A DNA stretch of 64,000 nt from Shewanella gelidimarina (GTDB lineage Bacteria > Pseudomonadota > Gammaproteobacteria > Enterobacterales > Shewanellaceae): positions 62,001 to 126,000 of the forward strand of contig NZ_JAKIKW010000007.1 in assembly GCF_023283945.1 (NCBI RefSeq). The letters run 5' to 3'. This document shows positions 28,689-38,673 of this stretch, one piece after another (position 1 is the stretch's first letter; each line of letters begins with the position of its first letter). Position numbers and translations under genes: made by a program. The notes beneath the pieces are model-generated. The model was not told where the DNA came from and did not search any database. It saw only the letters and a list, made by a program, of their open reading frames with translations.

Positions 28689-29168
28689 TTAAAGACTATA
28701 TTCAGTCACTTTGGCTATGTACTCACTAAAACCATTATAGTATTTGTCACCCTTTAACAACGTTGTTGAAAAGTAAGCGGGTTCATTATTATTCAGATGT
28801 TTTTCAACATTGTCGGTTAAGCCTTTCAATCCATTAACGCTGTAAATATAATAAGATTTAGTTTCGTACAGCCCCATTTCAACTGCTTTCCTATCAGTCA
28901 CCCTCTTGATTAATGTATATTCAGACATGTATTCGGTAGCTTCGGTAATGTCTTCAAAAGAATTAGAGACGGTGGCTACGTAAATATTGTCATTAATTTC
29001 TACTTGTTCAAGCTGATTCATCTCTTTATTAAATATACTGATATCATGTTTGTTGTTATCGACACTTGCTGCTGACGAAGATAAAGAGACCAAAGAGAGT
29101 AAAGTAATAGATGCTATTCTAATCAACTTACTATTGAAGGTAAGAGCATTCTTAGAGTGTATTTTCAT
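28689..29168 (-). CDS. Secreted protein of unknown function
   Basis: This 159-residue protein has a signal peptide in its first 35 residues (basic start, then ASITLLSLVSLSSSAAS). The mature part is polar, rich in N, E, K and Y, with no cysteine and no recognised domain. It leads a minus-strand run with the 112-residue secreted protein and the CadC-like regulator, and is divergent from the RND adaptor at 29515. The palindrome at 29354-29375 lies in the shared upstream region. Confidence 0.68.
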   Translation of the reverse strand: MKIHSKNALTFNSKLIRIASITLLSLVSLSSSAASVDNNKHDISIFNKEMNQLEQVEINDNIYVATVSNSFEDITEATEYMSEYTLIKRVTDRKAVEMGLYETKSYYIYSVNGLKGLTDNVEKHLNNNEPAYFSTTLLKGDKYYNGFSEYIAKVTEYSL

Positions 29169-29353
29169 GGTAATTCCTAAACGTTAGTGGCTAACCGCTT
29201 GTTAGCTTGACAACGAGTTTAGGCTTTTGAGATTACGATACATCAACTAAGTATAATCAATAAATAAAATTAAATTTTATATATCAAGCCGCTGTATTTA
29301 AACAACTTAAATTCGACTTCCGGTTTCAAGATAACTCTAACCAATGTTTCTTA

Positions 29354-29375
29354 CTATGTAATTTACATTACATAG
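29354..29375. promoter_or_regulatory. Perfect 9+9 palindrome, probable operator
   Basis: CTATGTAAT and ATTACATAG are separated by TTAC. The site sits in the divergent region, about 140 bases before the RND adaptor start and 186 bases before the secreted-protein start. Its symmetry and size suit a dimeric repressor or activator. No TetR-type gene is adjacent. Confidence 0.5.
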
Positions 29376-29514
29376 AATCATTTAATATATCGTTTATAAA
29401 ACCGTTATTTTTTGCTTATTTCTTTATCTGATAACAAGGCTAATCTAGCGTCAAGTTATGAGTCTATTGATGAATAGATGCGTTATCGACACCCTTTATA
29501 TAAGCGAGAACAGA

Positions 29515-30678
29515 ATGTCTAAGAAAGCTACCCTTATCACTGCAGCATCAATGCTCACTATTATTGTTGTTGTATTTGGTTTTAACTCATTTAAACAACA
29601 TATGATTAAAAGTAAATTAGCAGCCTATAAACCTGCTCCTGCAGCAGTAACTTCAATTACTGTAAAGGGTAATGACTGGAAACAAACTATTGCCACCGTC
29701 GGGCATATTACGGCTAACCAGCAGGTTAATGTCACACCGCAGTTATCGGGTCAAATAAACAAGATAGCCTTTAACTCTGGCGATATAGTTAAGCAAGGTA
29801 GCGTATTGATTCAATTAGATGACCGACTATTACAAGCAAACCTAAAAACAAGTGTCGCTAATTTAAAACTTTCTCAAATCGAATACAAACGTCAATTAAA
29901 GCTATTGAAAACACACAATACATCACAAGACTCAGTTGACACCGCAGCAGCAACGCTCTCAACAAGCCAAGCAGACGTTGAATATATTAAAACTCAAATT
30001 GATTTTATGCAGGTGAAAGCCCCATTCTCTGGTCAAGTTGGCATTAGGCAAGTCAATAAGGGCGATTTTATCCAGCCTGGTACAACGGTGGTTGAACTGC
30101 AAAATTTGGATGAACAATATATAGATTTCACGATTCCAGAAATACAGCTCGCCAATGTTGCTCTGGGTCAAAAGGTCGATTTCACCACAGATACCTACAA
30201 AGGCCAAATCTTTGTGGCTCGTATTTCAGCTATCCAGCCCTCTGTCGACAGCCAGTCTCATAACTTAGACATTCGTGCAAAAGTGGATCAAAGCATAAAT
30301 ACACATAAAGTCTCATTCATCTCAGGTATGTATGTAGAAGCTAATATTGATACCGCTATTAAGTTAAGCGTGATTCCAGTACCCAATATTGCCGTGACCT
30401 ATTCGCTCTATGGTAATGCGGTATATGTATTAAAAACCGATTCTAAACTCGCGAGTAAGAATAACCTTAATTTGTTTGAATATAACGTTGAGCGACGCGC
30501 CGTAACAACAGGTGGCGAGCGAGATGGCTTAGTGGGAGTGACGTCAGGACTGACGGCCGGAGAACAAATCATTACGTCTAATACACAAAGCTTAAAAGAT
30601 GGTGCACTGGTATTAGTCAATAACAGCCGTCCATTTACTCAAACTGTTTCAAAAGCAGCTAATCAAGGCGAGAAATAA
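29515..30678 (+). CDS. RND efflux periplasmic adaptor protein
   Basis: This 387-residue membrane fusion protein has an uncleaved-type N-terminal anchor (about 5-25). A lipoyl half (QVNVTPQLSGQINKIAFNSG region near 70-90) is followed by a helical hairpin, the second lipoyl half (VKAPFSGQVGIRQVNKGDFI near 165-184) and beta-barrel domains. ATG 29515 gives the normal N-terminus; a longer frame from 29458 adds 19 residues without a signal. It stops four bases before the permease start, forming an operon. No outer-membrane channel gene is present. Regulation may involve the palindrome at 29354. Confidence 0.9.
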   Translation: MSKKATLITAASMLTIIVVVFGFNSFKQHMIKSKLAAYKPAPAAVTSITVKGNDWKQTIATVGHITANQQVNVTPQLSGQINKIAFNSGDIVKQGSVLIQLDDRLLQANLKTSVANLKLSQIEYKRQLKLLKTHNTSQDSVDTAAATLSTSQADVEYIKTQIDFMQVKAPFSGQVGIRQVNKGDFIQPGTTVVELQNLDEQYIDFTIPEIQLANVALGQKVDFTTDTYKGQIFVARISAIQPSVDSQSHNLDIRAKVDQSINTHKVSFISGMYVEANIDTAIKLSVIPVPNIAVTYSLYGNAVYVLKTDSKLASKNNLNLFEYNVERRAVTTGGERDGLVGVTSGLTAGEQIITSNTQSLKDGALVLVNNSRPFTQTVSKAANQGEK

Positions 30679-30682
30679 TCAG

Positions 30683-33600
30683 ATGAACTTTACCGATATA
30701 TTTATTAAACGTCCTGTTCTGGCAACAGTACTCAGCCTCATGTTGTTGGTGTTAGGACTAAAAGCCTTTGGCATGATGCAAGTAAGGCAATATCCAGAGT
30801 TGGAGACGGGTGTTATTACCATTACCACTCAGTACCCAGGTGCCAGTGCATCAAGTGTACAAGGTTATGTCACTCAGCCGTTGCAAGCACAAATAGCTCA
30901 AACTGAAGGTATTGACTACATGACTTCAGACAGTAGCTTAGGTAAATCACTTATTACTGTTTATCTAAAACTGGATTATCCGTCAGACAAGGCCCTGACA
31001 GAGGTATTGTCTTTGGTACAGCAAGTTAAATACAGACTACCAGCAGGAGTGTTAGATCCCAGTATTTTGAAATCGACTTCTCAATCGCCAATTTTGTATC
31101 TGTCATTTTCAAGCGATACCCTAGCAACTGAACAGATTTCTGATTACATCAGCCGTGTAGTTAAGCCTACGATTTCGACCGTAAGCGGTGTATCAAAAAC
31201 AGATATTCTTGGGCAACGCGATTTCGCAATGCGAATTTGGTTAAATCCAACCAAAATGGCAGCATTTGGGATCACTGCAACAGATGTTCAAAATGCGATT
31301 AAGGGTAACAATGCCGTTAGTGCCGCCGGTAAGATAAAAGACCAATATATAGAAGTCGACATTAACGCTCACACTGATGCGTCTACTGTAGCTGAATTTA
31401 AGCAAATCGCGTTAAAGACAAGCGATGGCAGTATTACTCATATGCAAGATGTAGCGACCGTTGAACTGGGCGCGAACAGTTACGACTCGGTGGTTAACTT
31501 TAACGGTAAACCTGCCGTGATGACGGCGATAAGCAACACATCAAACTCAAACCCACTCACTGTGGCAGCAGATGTTTATAAAGTTTTACCCAGCATTATT
31601 GATAGTTTGCCTGCTGGAATGGAAGCAAATGTGGTTTATGACTCAACAAAATATATTCAGACTTCAATAGATGAAGTGGCAAAAACACTGATGGAAGCAG
31701 CGTTAATTGTTGTGATTGTTATCTTTGCATTCTTGGGTTCAATGCGTGCCATGATGATCCCATTAGTCACTATTCCACTGTCTTTAATTGGCTCTATGTT
31801 CTTTATGCTAGCAATGGGCTTTAGCATCAACATTTTAACCCTACTGGCAATGGTATTAGCCATTTCCTTAGTGGTAGATGACGCAATTGTTGTGGTAGAA
31901 AACACCTTTCGTCACTTGGAAGACGGTACCGACCCCGTCAAAGCGGCAATCATTAGTGCGCGTGAAATTGCAGGCCCTGTATTTGCAATGACAATCACCT
32001 TAGCCGCGGTTTATGCCCCCATTGGTTTTATGGGCGGACTAACCGGTAAGTTGTTTACTGAATTTGCCTTTACCTTGGTAGGCGCAGTATTAATATCAGG
32101 ATTTTTAGCTCTCACATTAACGCCGATGATGTGCTCTAAAGTGTTGTCGCAAAAAACACTTGAGGGAAAGTTAGTTAAAAAGATTGATGGCGTCATTGAA
32201 GTTGTCACTCAGCATTACACCCGTATGTTAAACGTCGTCGTTGATAACCGTAAACTAGTGTGGCCTTTTGCGGGCACGATATTGATTGCATTGGTCTTTA
32301 TGTTTACCCATACATCATCAGAGCTTGCGCCGCAGGAAGACCAAGGCGTGATGATAATGATGGGTAAAGGGCCAACAACATCGAATACCGATTACTTGAA
32401 CCACTTTACTCAGCCATTAACACAGCTTGTTGATACTTATCCAGAAAAAGAGATGGATATGATGGTCAACGGTTACCAAAATGACCAAACATTCTTCGGC
32501 CTTGCAGTACTCAAGGACTGGAGCGAACGTGATGCCTCGGCTAAAGATGTTATGACGCGTTTTCAAAGTGATATGAAAACGATACCCGGCCTACAAGTGT
32601 ATACTTTCTCGCCACCAGATTTACCTGGTACAGCACAGGGCTTACCCTTTCAAATGATTTTAAAAACGCCGACAGGGACTTACAAAGAGCTGTATCAATA
32701 CGCTGAAAAAATGAAAGCGTACGCAATGAAAAGTGGCAAATTTCTCTACGTGCAAAATGATTTAGACTTTAGTAAGCCACAAATTGAGGTCAGTATTAAT
32801 CGAGATAAAGCCGCATTAATGAATGTTGATACTCAGCAAATTGGCTTAGTGTTATCTCGCTATTTAAGTGAAGGTTTCGTCAACTACTTTGCATTGAACG
32901 AGCGTAGCTATCAGGTCATTACTCAAGTGCCTCAAGATGATCGACGAATTGAAAAAGACTTGCAGCAATACTATGTGAAGTCAGCAAATGACCAGATGGT
33001 GCCATTAGCGTCACTAGTGACAATAACTAAAAGCGTTCAACCATCGGCAGTTGATCAATTTCAGCAGTTAAACAGTGCGATGATAGAAGCTAAAATGATG
33101 CCTGGTGTCAGTATTGGTGAAGCATATACCGTTATGGCAGAAGCTGCGAAGCAGATTCTCCCTAAATCATATAGCACCGATGCTTCAGGGCAACTGCGTC
33201 AGTTCTTAGAAGAAGGTTCATCATTAATCGCGACGTTCTTCTTGGCGATTATTATTATTTATTTAGTATTAGCGGCGCAGTTTGAAAGCTTCCGCGACCC
33301 ACTCGTTGTATTAACCAGTGTGCCACTATCCATTTTTGGTGCAATGATCCCACTGTACTTTGGCGTCGATACATTAAATATCTATACCGAGGTGGGCTTA
33401 GTCACCTTAATCGGCTTGATCAGTAAACACGGGATCTTGATTGTTGAGTTTGCTAACCAGCTACAAGCAGAAAATGGATACAGCAGACGCGAAGCTGCAG
33501 TAAAAGCCGCGGCAGTGCGACTAAGACCGGTATTGATGACTACCGCGGCCATGGTGATTGGTGTAGTCCCCCTACTCATTGCCGTTGGTGCTGGTGCCGA

Positions 33601-33766
33601 GAGTCGTTTTGCCATTGGTTTGGTGATCACTGTAGGTATGTCAATCGGCACCTTGTTTACGCTGTTCGTATTGCCTACGGTTTATACTTTCTTAGCACAG
33701 GATCATAGACAAAAACCTGCGATTACGGCCCCAAATAGCCCAGCGCTAGCGGATGCTACTGTGTAG
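30683..33766 (+). CDS. RND efflux permease (HAE1 type)
   Basis: This 1027-residue proton-driven pump is of standard HAE1 length. It shows the first-helix block FIKRPVLATVLSLMLLVLGL, the TM4 proton-relay motif LVVDDAIVVVENTFRHLE with both aspartates, and the C-terminal block VRLRPVLMTTAAMVIGVVPLL. It pairs with the adaptor at 29515 and would expel drugs or other amphiphiles to an outer-membrane channel encoded elsewhere. It contrasts with the D-N relay of the paired permeases at 4591 and 7881. The relic at 1378 is most like this protein. A terminator follows. Confidence 0.93.
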   Translation: MNFTDIFIKRPVLATVLSLMLLVLGLKAFGMMQVRQYPELETGVITITTQYPGASASSVQGYVTQPLQAQIAQTEGIDYMTSDSSLGKSLITVYLKLDYPSDKALTEVLSLVQQVKYRLPAGVLDPSILKSTSQSPILYLSFSSDTLATEQISDYISRVVKPTISTVSGVSKTDILGQRDFAMRIWLNPTKMAAFGITATDVQNAIKGNNAVSAAGKIKDQYIEVDINAHTDASTVAEFKQIALKTSDGSITHMQDVATVELGANSYDSVVNFNGKPAVMTAISNTSNSNPLTVAADVYKVLPSIIDSLPAGMEANVVYDSTKYIQTSIDEVAKTLMEAALIVVIVIFAFLGSMRAMMIPLVTIPLSLIGSMFFMLAMGFSINILTLLAMVLAISLVVDDAIVVVENTFRHLEDGTDPVKAAIISAREIAGPVFAMTITLAAVYAPIGFMGGLTGKLFTEFAFTLVGAVLISGFLALTLTPMMCSKVLSQKTLEGKLVKKIDGVIEVVTQHYTRMLNVVVDNRKLVWPFAGTILIALVFMFTHTSSELAPQEDQGVMIMMGKGPTTSNTDYLNHFTQPLTQLVDTYPEKEMDMMVNGYQNDQTFFGLAVLKDWSERDASAKDVMTRFQSDMKTIPGLQVYTFSPPDLPGTAQGLPFQMILKTPTGTYKELYQYAEKMKAYAMKSGKFLYVQNDLDFSKPQIEVSINRDKAALMNVDTQQIGLVLSRYLSEGFVNYFALNERSYQVITQVPQDDRRIEKDLQQYYVKSANDQMVPLASLVTITKSVQPSAVDQFQQLNSAMIEAKMMPGVSIGEAYTVMAEAAKQILPKSYSTDASGQLRQFLEEGSSLIATFFLAIIIIYLVLAAQFESFRDPLVVLTSVPLSIFGAMIPLYFGVDTLNIYTEVGLVTLIGLISKHGILIVEFANQLQAENGYSRREAAVKAAAVRLRPVLMTTAAMVIGVVPLLIAVGAGAESRFAIGLVITVGMSIGTLFTLFVLPTVYTFLAQDHRQKPAITAPNSPALADATV

Positions 33767-33817
33767 AAAAACCTTATTTAAACAGTCTCATTAGGACTGC
33801 CACATTGAGCCACGTAA

Positions 33818-33845
33818 AGCCTAGAGTTATGCTCTAGGCTTTTTG
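33818..33845 (+). terminator. Rho-independent terminator of the RND operon
   Basis: AGCCTAGAG and CTCTAGGCT form a nine-pair stem around a five-base loop, followed by TTTT. Confidence 0.88.
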
Positions 33846-34056
33846 CTATAAAGAGAATGAAAACTCAAGCTAATAAATTGAAAATAAACAATTTAACAAC
33901 CCTACAGCCAACCAACGACTACACCACAATAAACACGAGTTAAACAGGTCTATTACGTTTGATACAAAAATTGATTTTGACCTATAAACCCTAACCGACT
34001 ATGGTATCGCCCTAATAAGAATAACAATAAAAATAGGATGTCACTTCTCTACCGGA

Positions 34057-35001
34057 GTGGCTAACATTGCCATGCCATCATTATCATTCAAATCTGCGTT
34101 ACTGTCAGTTTCACTACTGTTTGGACTCACACTGTTTGGGTTAATACAACCGGTACAAGCTGCCGGGCAATTTTATGCCACTCAAGAGTTACAATCTCAA
34201 TATCCCCAAGCATTCGCGCTACAACCCGAAGCTCAAGCGTTTGTATTAGCGGCCCAATCTAAAACGGTTGCAGATGCCAACAGATTGGTTGAACTCATCT
34301 TGGCTGATAAAAGCCTAGTAAAAGCGCTGGCCGATTGGCAGCAACTGTCAATTGACGAGCAGATCCCCCACTTACGCAAGATCTTCGCATTAGAATACCG
34401 CTCTATGGGGATAAAACAGCCAACGCTCATCATCGATAACCATAGTTATCCTACTAAAATGGTTTACTTCGACTTCGACGTCTCCCACTTTGCGCCGTTG
34501 CCGTCATCAAGCATAAATAACGTGAGCCGCGGCACCGTTTATCTTAATCCAGAGAAACTGGCGACTCAGGACAAATTTGCGAGTTTGGCATTTCTGATTC
34601 ACGAAACTCGTCACTCATACCAATTTCAGTTAAGTCAGCAAGCTAACACCAGTGCAAATGATGCCATATTCGCTGCGGGTTATAGGGCTGCATTTAATGC
34701 GCAAAAATCATTAACGGGCTTTGGCTTTAGTGACTTTTTAACCCTGCTCAATGAATACGAAGCTTTTCAATATGGTAATTACGTTCTAGGTCAGTTAACA
34801 CACTGGACATTAGATCTTACCGGTATGGGCACCTTTGCCAGTCAATTTGACCAACACGGCCAGTTAAAAATTGATTTAGCAACGCTAATGCCACCAGCAA
34901 AGAGTAATGCAAATACTGACGAGCTAAGTTTACTTGAACAATATAACTTGGCGGCAAAAGTACAGTATCAATTACGTGAAGCCGATGCTCGTGCACAATG
35001 A
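34057..35001 (+). CDS. Secreted HExxH-containing protein, possible zinc metallopeptidase
   Basis: This 314-residue protein has a signal peptide (about 1-36, ending VQAA). It contains H182-E-T-R-H186, a match to the HExxH zinc motif inside a hydrophobic helix (SLAFLIHETRHSYQF), and a later NEYEAFQYGN block with E235 that could be the third ligand, as in gluzincins. This makes a periplasmic metallopeptidase or zinc protein plausible, but I do not recognise the family and catalysis is not shown. The start is uncertain: GTG 34057 is too close to CCGGAG, and ATG 34072 is 15 bases from it. Its stop overlaps the EamA exporter start by four bases (ATGA), implying translational coupling. Confidence 0.72.
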   Translation: MANIAMPSLSFKSALLSVSLLFGLTLFGLIQPVQAAGQFYATQELQSQYPQAFALQPEAQAFVLAAQSKTVADANRLVELILADKSLVKALADWQQLSIDEQIPHLRKIFALEYRSMGIKQPTLIIDNHSYPTKMVYFDFDVSHFAPLPSSSINNVSRGTVYLNPEKLATQDKFASLAFLIHETRHSYQFQLSQQANTSANDAIFAAGYRAAFNAQKSLTGFGFSDFLTLLNEYEAFQYGNYVLGQLTHWTLDLTGMGTFASQFDQHGQLKIDLATLMPPAKSNANTDELSLLEQYNLAAKVQYQLREADARAQ

Positions 35002-35888
35002 ATAGGCCTAACCCAATAGCGTTTATGTTGCTGGCAATGCTGTCAGCCATTTTAATGGCGACTATCGGCGTATTTGCCCGCTACACCCAGCTTCCAGCGG
35101 AACATATCACCTTTTACCGACTCGTGATTGGTGCGGGATGTATGTTCACGTTTATGTTGATGAGTGGTAAGGCTTGGCAGATCAGGCATACGCCAAGTAA
35201 ACGTACCGTCATCAATGGCATGATGCTCTCTGGCTTTATGCTCTTTTACGTACAAGCGATTAGTTATATCAGCATGGCCAATGCCGTGATGATCCTTTAT
35301 CTGGCGCCGCTTACCAGCGCTATTTTTGCCCATTTTGTTTATAAAGAGACATTGTCACGGGTAAACGGTGGGTTAATTGCACTCGCACTGACAGGCTTTG
35401 CACTGATGCTGCCAACCGGCAGTGATACTCTGAGTCAGCAACAAGAACTTGGCTACATATATGCCATGTTAGCGATGCTAAGCTATAGCAGTTTTATGTT
35501 AATCAATCGCAAACCGAGCCACTCCACACCCTATCAAAGTGCCTTGGTACAACTAAGTGTCGGCGCTATTTGTTTGCTGCCCTTCGTTGTCATTACGCCG
35601 ATACTGCCCTCCGCAGCCCAATTGGGTTGGTTAGTCGCAATAGGGGTATTACCCGGTTTTCTCGCCATACTCTTTGCGGTAAAAGCACTACGGGTTTTGC
35701 CCGCGGTCTCCTTCGGCACTTTAGCCTATTTGGAGCCCGTTGCTGTTGTCATATTTGCGTGGTTTCTATTTGACGAACAATTAACGGCGATCCAACTGCT
35801 TGGCGCTGTATTAATTGTATTGGCAGGTATTGCACAAGGAATTGTCATGAGAGCGCCACGGCCAATAAAAGAGGCGGTTGCGGAATAG
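34998..35888 (+). CDS. EamA/DMT-family transporter
   Basis: This 296-residue inner-membrane protein has about ten helices in two EamA repeats (about 5-135 and 150-285). The family exports amino acids, nucleobase-like compounds or other metabolites by drug/metabolite-type antiport; substrate cannot be told from sequence. Conserved blocks include ARYTQLPAEHITFYRLVIG in repeat 1 and the LEPVAVVIFAWFLFDEQ block in repeat 2. It overlaps the preceding secreted-protein gene by four bases, so the two are probably expressed together. Confidence 0.88.
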   Translation: MNRPNPIAFMLLAMLSAILMATIGVFARYTQLPAEHITFYRLVIGAGCMFTFMLMSGKAWQIRHTPSKRTVINGMMLSGFMLFYVQAISYISMANAVMILYLAPLTSAIFAHFVYKETLSRVNGGLIALALTGFALMLPTGSDTLSQQQELGYIYAMLAMLSYSSFMLINRKPSHSTPYQSALVQLSVGAICLLPFVVITPILPSAAQLGWLVAIGVLPGFLAILFAVKALRVLPAVSFGTLAYLEPVAVVIFAWFLFDEQLTAIQLLGAVLIVLAGIAQGIVMRAPRPIKEAVAE

Positions 35889-35976
35889 ATTACCCACCCC
35901 GACACTGTTTATGGGCTAGCTTTATATAAGACACTCTTTGTTCTTATTATCCTAAGCAATTTTACACAGGGGAAAT

Positions 35977-36402
35977 ATGCGCCATATTAGCGTCGATTGG
36001 TTTAGACTATTTCGCTACTCGTTATTATTCATAGCCTATAGCGGTATTGTGATGGTACTGATGTTGCTCTACTTCTCAAGCAGCCTTGAAGAGGCTTGGC
36101 GCAAAGGTTTGATGCTGACATTAGAGGAGGTGGAAATAACCATTGAGTTGAGCCTAACGCTGTTTATCTACATTAGCTTTCCGCTGCTACTGTTTCGATT
36201 TATGTACTATTTTTCAAAGATGCTTTATCGAGGTAGACAAGAAAACGTGCCGCTCATGACCTATAAAACACTGTTCAATCCTATAAACTTTTTGCTATTG
36301 CCAAGCTTGCTCAATCCAGAGGGGCTTATGTATCGAAGACGTTGTCTTTTGGCCCTGCTCTTAATGGTATTAATCTACTTAGTTATTCTGTTCATTACTT
36401 AA
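35977..36402 (+). CDS. Small membrane protein of unknown function
   Basis: This 141-residue protein has three hydrophobic helices: about 12-34, 53-77 and 121-140. Basic loops (RFMYYFSKMLYRGRQ and YRRRC) suggest which sides face the cytoplasm. AGGGGAAAT precedes the ATG. Its 3' end overlaps the convergent yoaA gene by eight bases. Family not recognised. Confidence 0.7.
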   Translation: MRHISVDWFRLFRYSLLFIAYSGIVMVLMLLYFSSSLEEAWRKGLMLTLEEVEITIELSLTLFIYISFPLLLFRFMYYFSKMLYRGRQENVPLMTYKTLFNPINFLLLPSLLNPEGLMYRRRCLLALLLMVLIYLVILFIT

Positions 36403-38320
36403 TCTGCTCAAGAAATTTAACCGCGTTGTCCAGCTCTCGCGTTCTGGCCATTGGCGGTAGAGAGTTCAAAAATGCTTGTCCATAAGGCCTATTCACAATG
36501 CGATTGTCACATAAAATAAGCACGCCTCTGTCTTTTTCATCGCGAATTAATCTGCCAACGCCTTGATTCAGTGAGATAACAGCCTGCGGCAATGAGATCT
36601 GCGTAAAGGGGTCTTTACCTTCCCGAGAAATACTCTCGCTGCGAGCACGATAAAGATTGTCTTCAGGCGATACAAACGGCAGTTTATCGATGATCACGCA
36701 GCTAAGCAGCTTGCCTCTAACGTCGACTCCCTCCCAAAATGCCCCCGTGCCAAGTAATACAGCATTGCCCAATTGGCGATACTTTTTTAACAGGCTTTGC
36801 TTATTTGCCTGCCCTTGTACCAGCAATGGGTATGACACTCGTCGTTGCAACTCAATAGCCACCAGCTTAAGCATTCGATGACTCGTAAATAATATAAAGG
36901 TGCGACCTTTAGCTGCTTCAATCGCTCTTATGCATACATCGACAAATTGCGGCAGGATCGCATTATGGTTACTGACGCTGGCAAGATGCCGAGGGACGCA
37001 AAACAACGCATTGTTGGCGTAATCAAATGGGCTTTGTAGTAACAGCTCCTTGCACTTACCTATACCTAATTGCTTGGTAAACAGGCTTAAATCTTGATTA
37101 ATTTGTAAGGTTGCCGACGTGAATATCCACGCGACATTGACATCAAAGAGCTTCTTACACTCCTTGGCGACATCAATCGGCGCGATTCTAAGCATCAGAT
37201 AACGATGACCATAATCAATGCTGTAAGCCGCTTGATTGTTCTCACACAGAAAAAATAGTTGCAACTTTGCCGTCTGAGCATCGAGCTTTTCAAGTGCATC
37301 ATCCAAATTATCACTGCGGCCAACGTGTCCTTGTAATAATGCTTGCAGTGCATTTAGCTCTTTGAGCAATGACCAAGACAGAACTGACAAGGCTTTATTG
37401 CTCAGCATTCGACGCCAATCAGTGTCTCCAGTGGCAAAGAGTGCCTGATGCCATTCATTTAACAGCGTTAAACAACGTGCGCTTAATAGTTCTATCTGCT
37501 TTGCATCGCGCAATTCAGTACGATAAATATCAGCGAAACGTTCAAGCAGTTCAGCAATTTGCCGAGTTGAGCACTGTTGGCCAAAGTAGTTGACTGCGAT
37601 ATCGGGGAGCAGATGGGCTTCGTCAAAAATAACCACATCAGAGTCTGGAAGTAACTCTGCAAAGCCAGTTTCTTTTATGATCCTATCCGCTAAAAAAAGG
37701 TGATGATTGACCACAATGACCCGCGCATCCATTGCTCGATTACGCGCTTTACGGGTAAAACAGACATCATAGTGGTCGCAGCGTTGACCAATACAGGTCT
37801 CTTTTGCACTATTAATCAATGGCAATGCCGCTGAGTTTTCAGAAACCGACGTTAAGCCGCCAAGGTCGCCGTCAATGGTCCGTCCTGCCCATTGATTGAT
37901 CCTCAGTAAATCATCAAGAATTTGAGTATCCATCGAGCTTGCACCCGATAACTCTGTCTCCATAAGATGCTGACATAAATAGTTATTGCGGCCTTTAAGT
38001 AGCGCCACTTTAGGCGTGAGGCCTAGCATCAACAGTAATGCCGGAAGATCTTTATAAAACAGCTGTTCTTGCAGATTTTTACTGCCCGTACTCACGATGA
38101 CCTGCTTACTGCTCAGCAGCGCAGGAATGAGGTAGGCAAACGTTTTACCGACTCCAGTGCCCGCTTCAACGACTAAATTGTCGCGACTGCTTATCGACTC
38201 ACTGACCGCTTCAGCCATCTGTTGCTGCACTTCGCGGCGACTAAACCCTTTAATGGCTTTTGCCAGCGCGCCGTCAGCAGAAAAGGTCGCCGCGACTTGC
38301 TGTGTCAATTTAGCGCTCAA
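36395..38320 (-). CDS. yoaA: ATP-dependent DNA helicase YoaA (DinG/XPD type)
   Basis: This 641-residue superfamily 2 iron-sulfur helicase acts in DNA damage tolerance; in E. coli YoaA works with the Pol III chi subunit. Walker A EAGTGVGKT is at 52-60 and the DEAH box is FDEAHLLPD near 235-243. The iron-sulfur cysteines are visible in NNYLC and CIGQRC-x4-VC between about 113 and 196. The motif VI block QGVGRLIRDEKDRG is near the end. The length matches YoaA rather than the longer DinG. No LexA box is seen just upstream. It is convergent with the small membrane protein gene. Confidence 0.92.
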   Translation of the reverse strand: MSAKLTQQVAATFSADGALAKAIKGFSRREVQQQMAEAVSESISSRDNLVVEAGTGVGKTFAYLIPALLSSKQVIVSTGSKNLQEQLFYKDLPALLLMLGLTPKVALLKGRNNYLCQHLMETELSGASSMDTQILDDLLRINQWAGRTIDGDLGGLTSVSENSAALPLINSAKETCIGQRCDHYDVCFTRKARNRAMDARVIVVNHHLFLADRIIKETGFAELLPDSDVVIFDEAHLLPDIAVNYFGQQCSTRQIAELLERFADIYRTELRDAKQIELLSARCLTLLNEWHQALFATGDTDWRRMLSNKALSVLSWSLLKELNALQALLQGHVGRSDNLDDALEKLDAQTAKLQLFFLCENNQAAYSIDYGHRYLMLRIAPIDVAKECKKLFDVNVAWIFTSATLQINQDLSLFTKQLGIGKCKELLLQSPFDYANNALFCVPRHLASVSNHNAILPQFVDVCIRAIEAAKGRTFILFTSHRMLKLVAIELQRRVSYPLLVQGQANKQSLLKKYRQLGNAVLLGTGAFWEGVDVRGKLLSCVIIDKLPFVSPEDNLYRARSESISREGKDPFTQISLPQAVISLNQGVGRLIRDEKDRGVLILCDNRIVNRPYGQAFLNSLPPMARTRELDNAVKFLEQIK

Positions 38321-38673
38321 AAGCCACCGTACTTAGTTGTCATAGAGTCCAACATTATTGCCATTAAAAATAAAAATCGCTGAAGTGTAACGTAAGCCGC
38401 TTATTGGTTAAATACCCTAGCCGATATGCAACGCTTCAAAAAGGGATTATACCCGCCGAAATAGTTGGCTATGATTGTCTTGTCATCAAAACAGTCAGCA
38501 GCACATTTATCTGAGTGCTAAAAAGTGACATTTAGATGAACATTCCTCATATGCTAAAATAATAGTTGCAATCAGTGCTGAAACTGATTAATTTAAATGC
38601 ATCGCCGCTTGAAAATTTTCTTCAGCTGGCAGATATTATGGTCATCAGACCCAAACATTATTGAGATAAGAAT
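38321..38673. other. Intergenic region upstream of the his leader
   Basis: No gene is seen. It separates the divergent yoaA and his transcription units and contains the candidate his promoter at 38552-38560. Confidence 0.5.
38552..38560 (+). promoter_or_regulatory. Possible extended -10 promoter of the his operon
   Basis: TGC-TAAAAT is an extended -10 element about 114 bases before the hisL start. The -35 position (38532-38537) is weak, which an extended -10 can offset. Confidence 0.4.
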
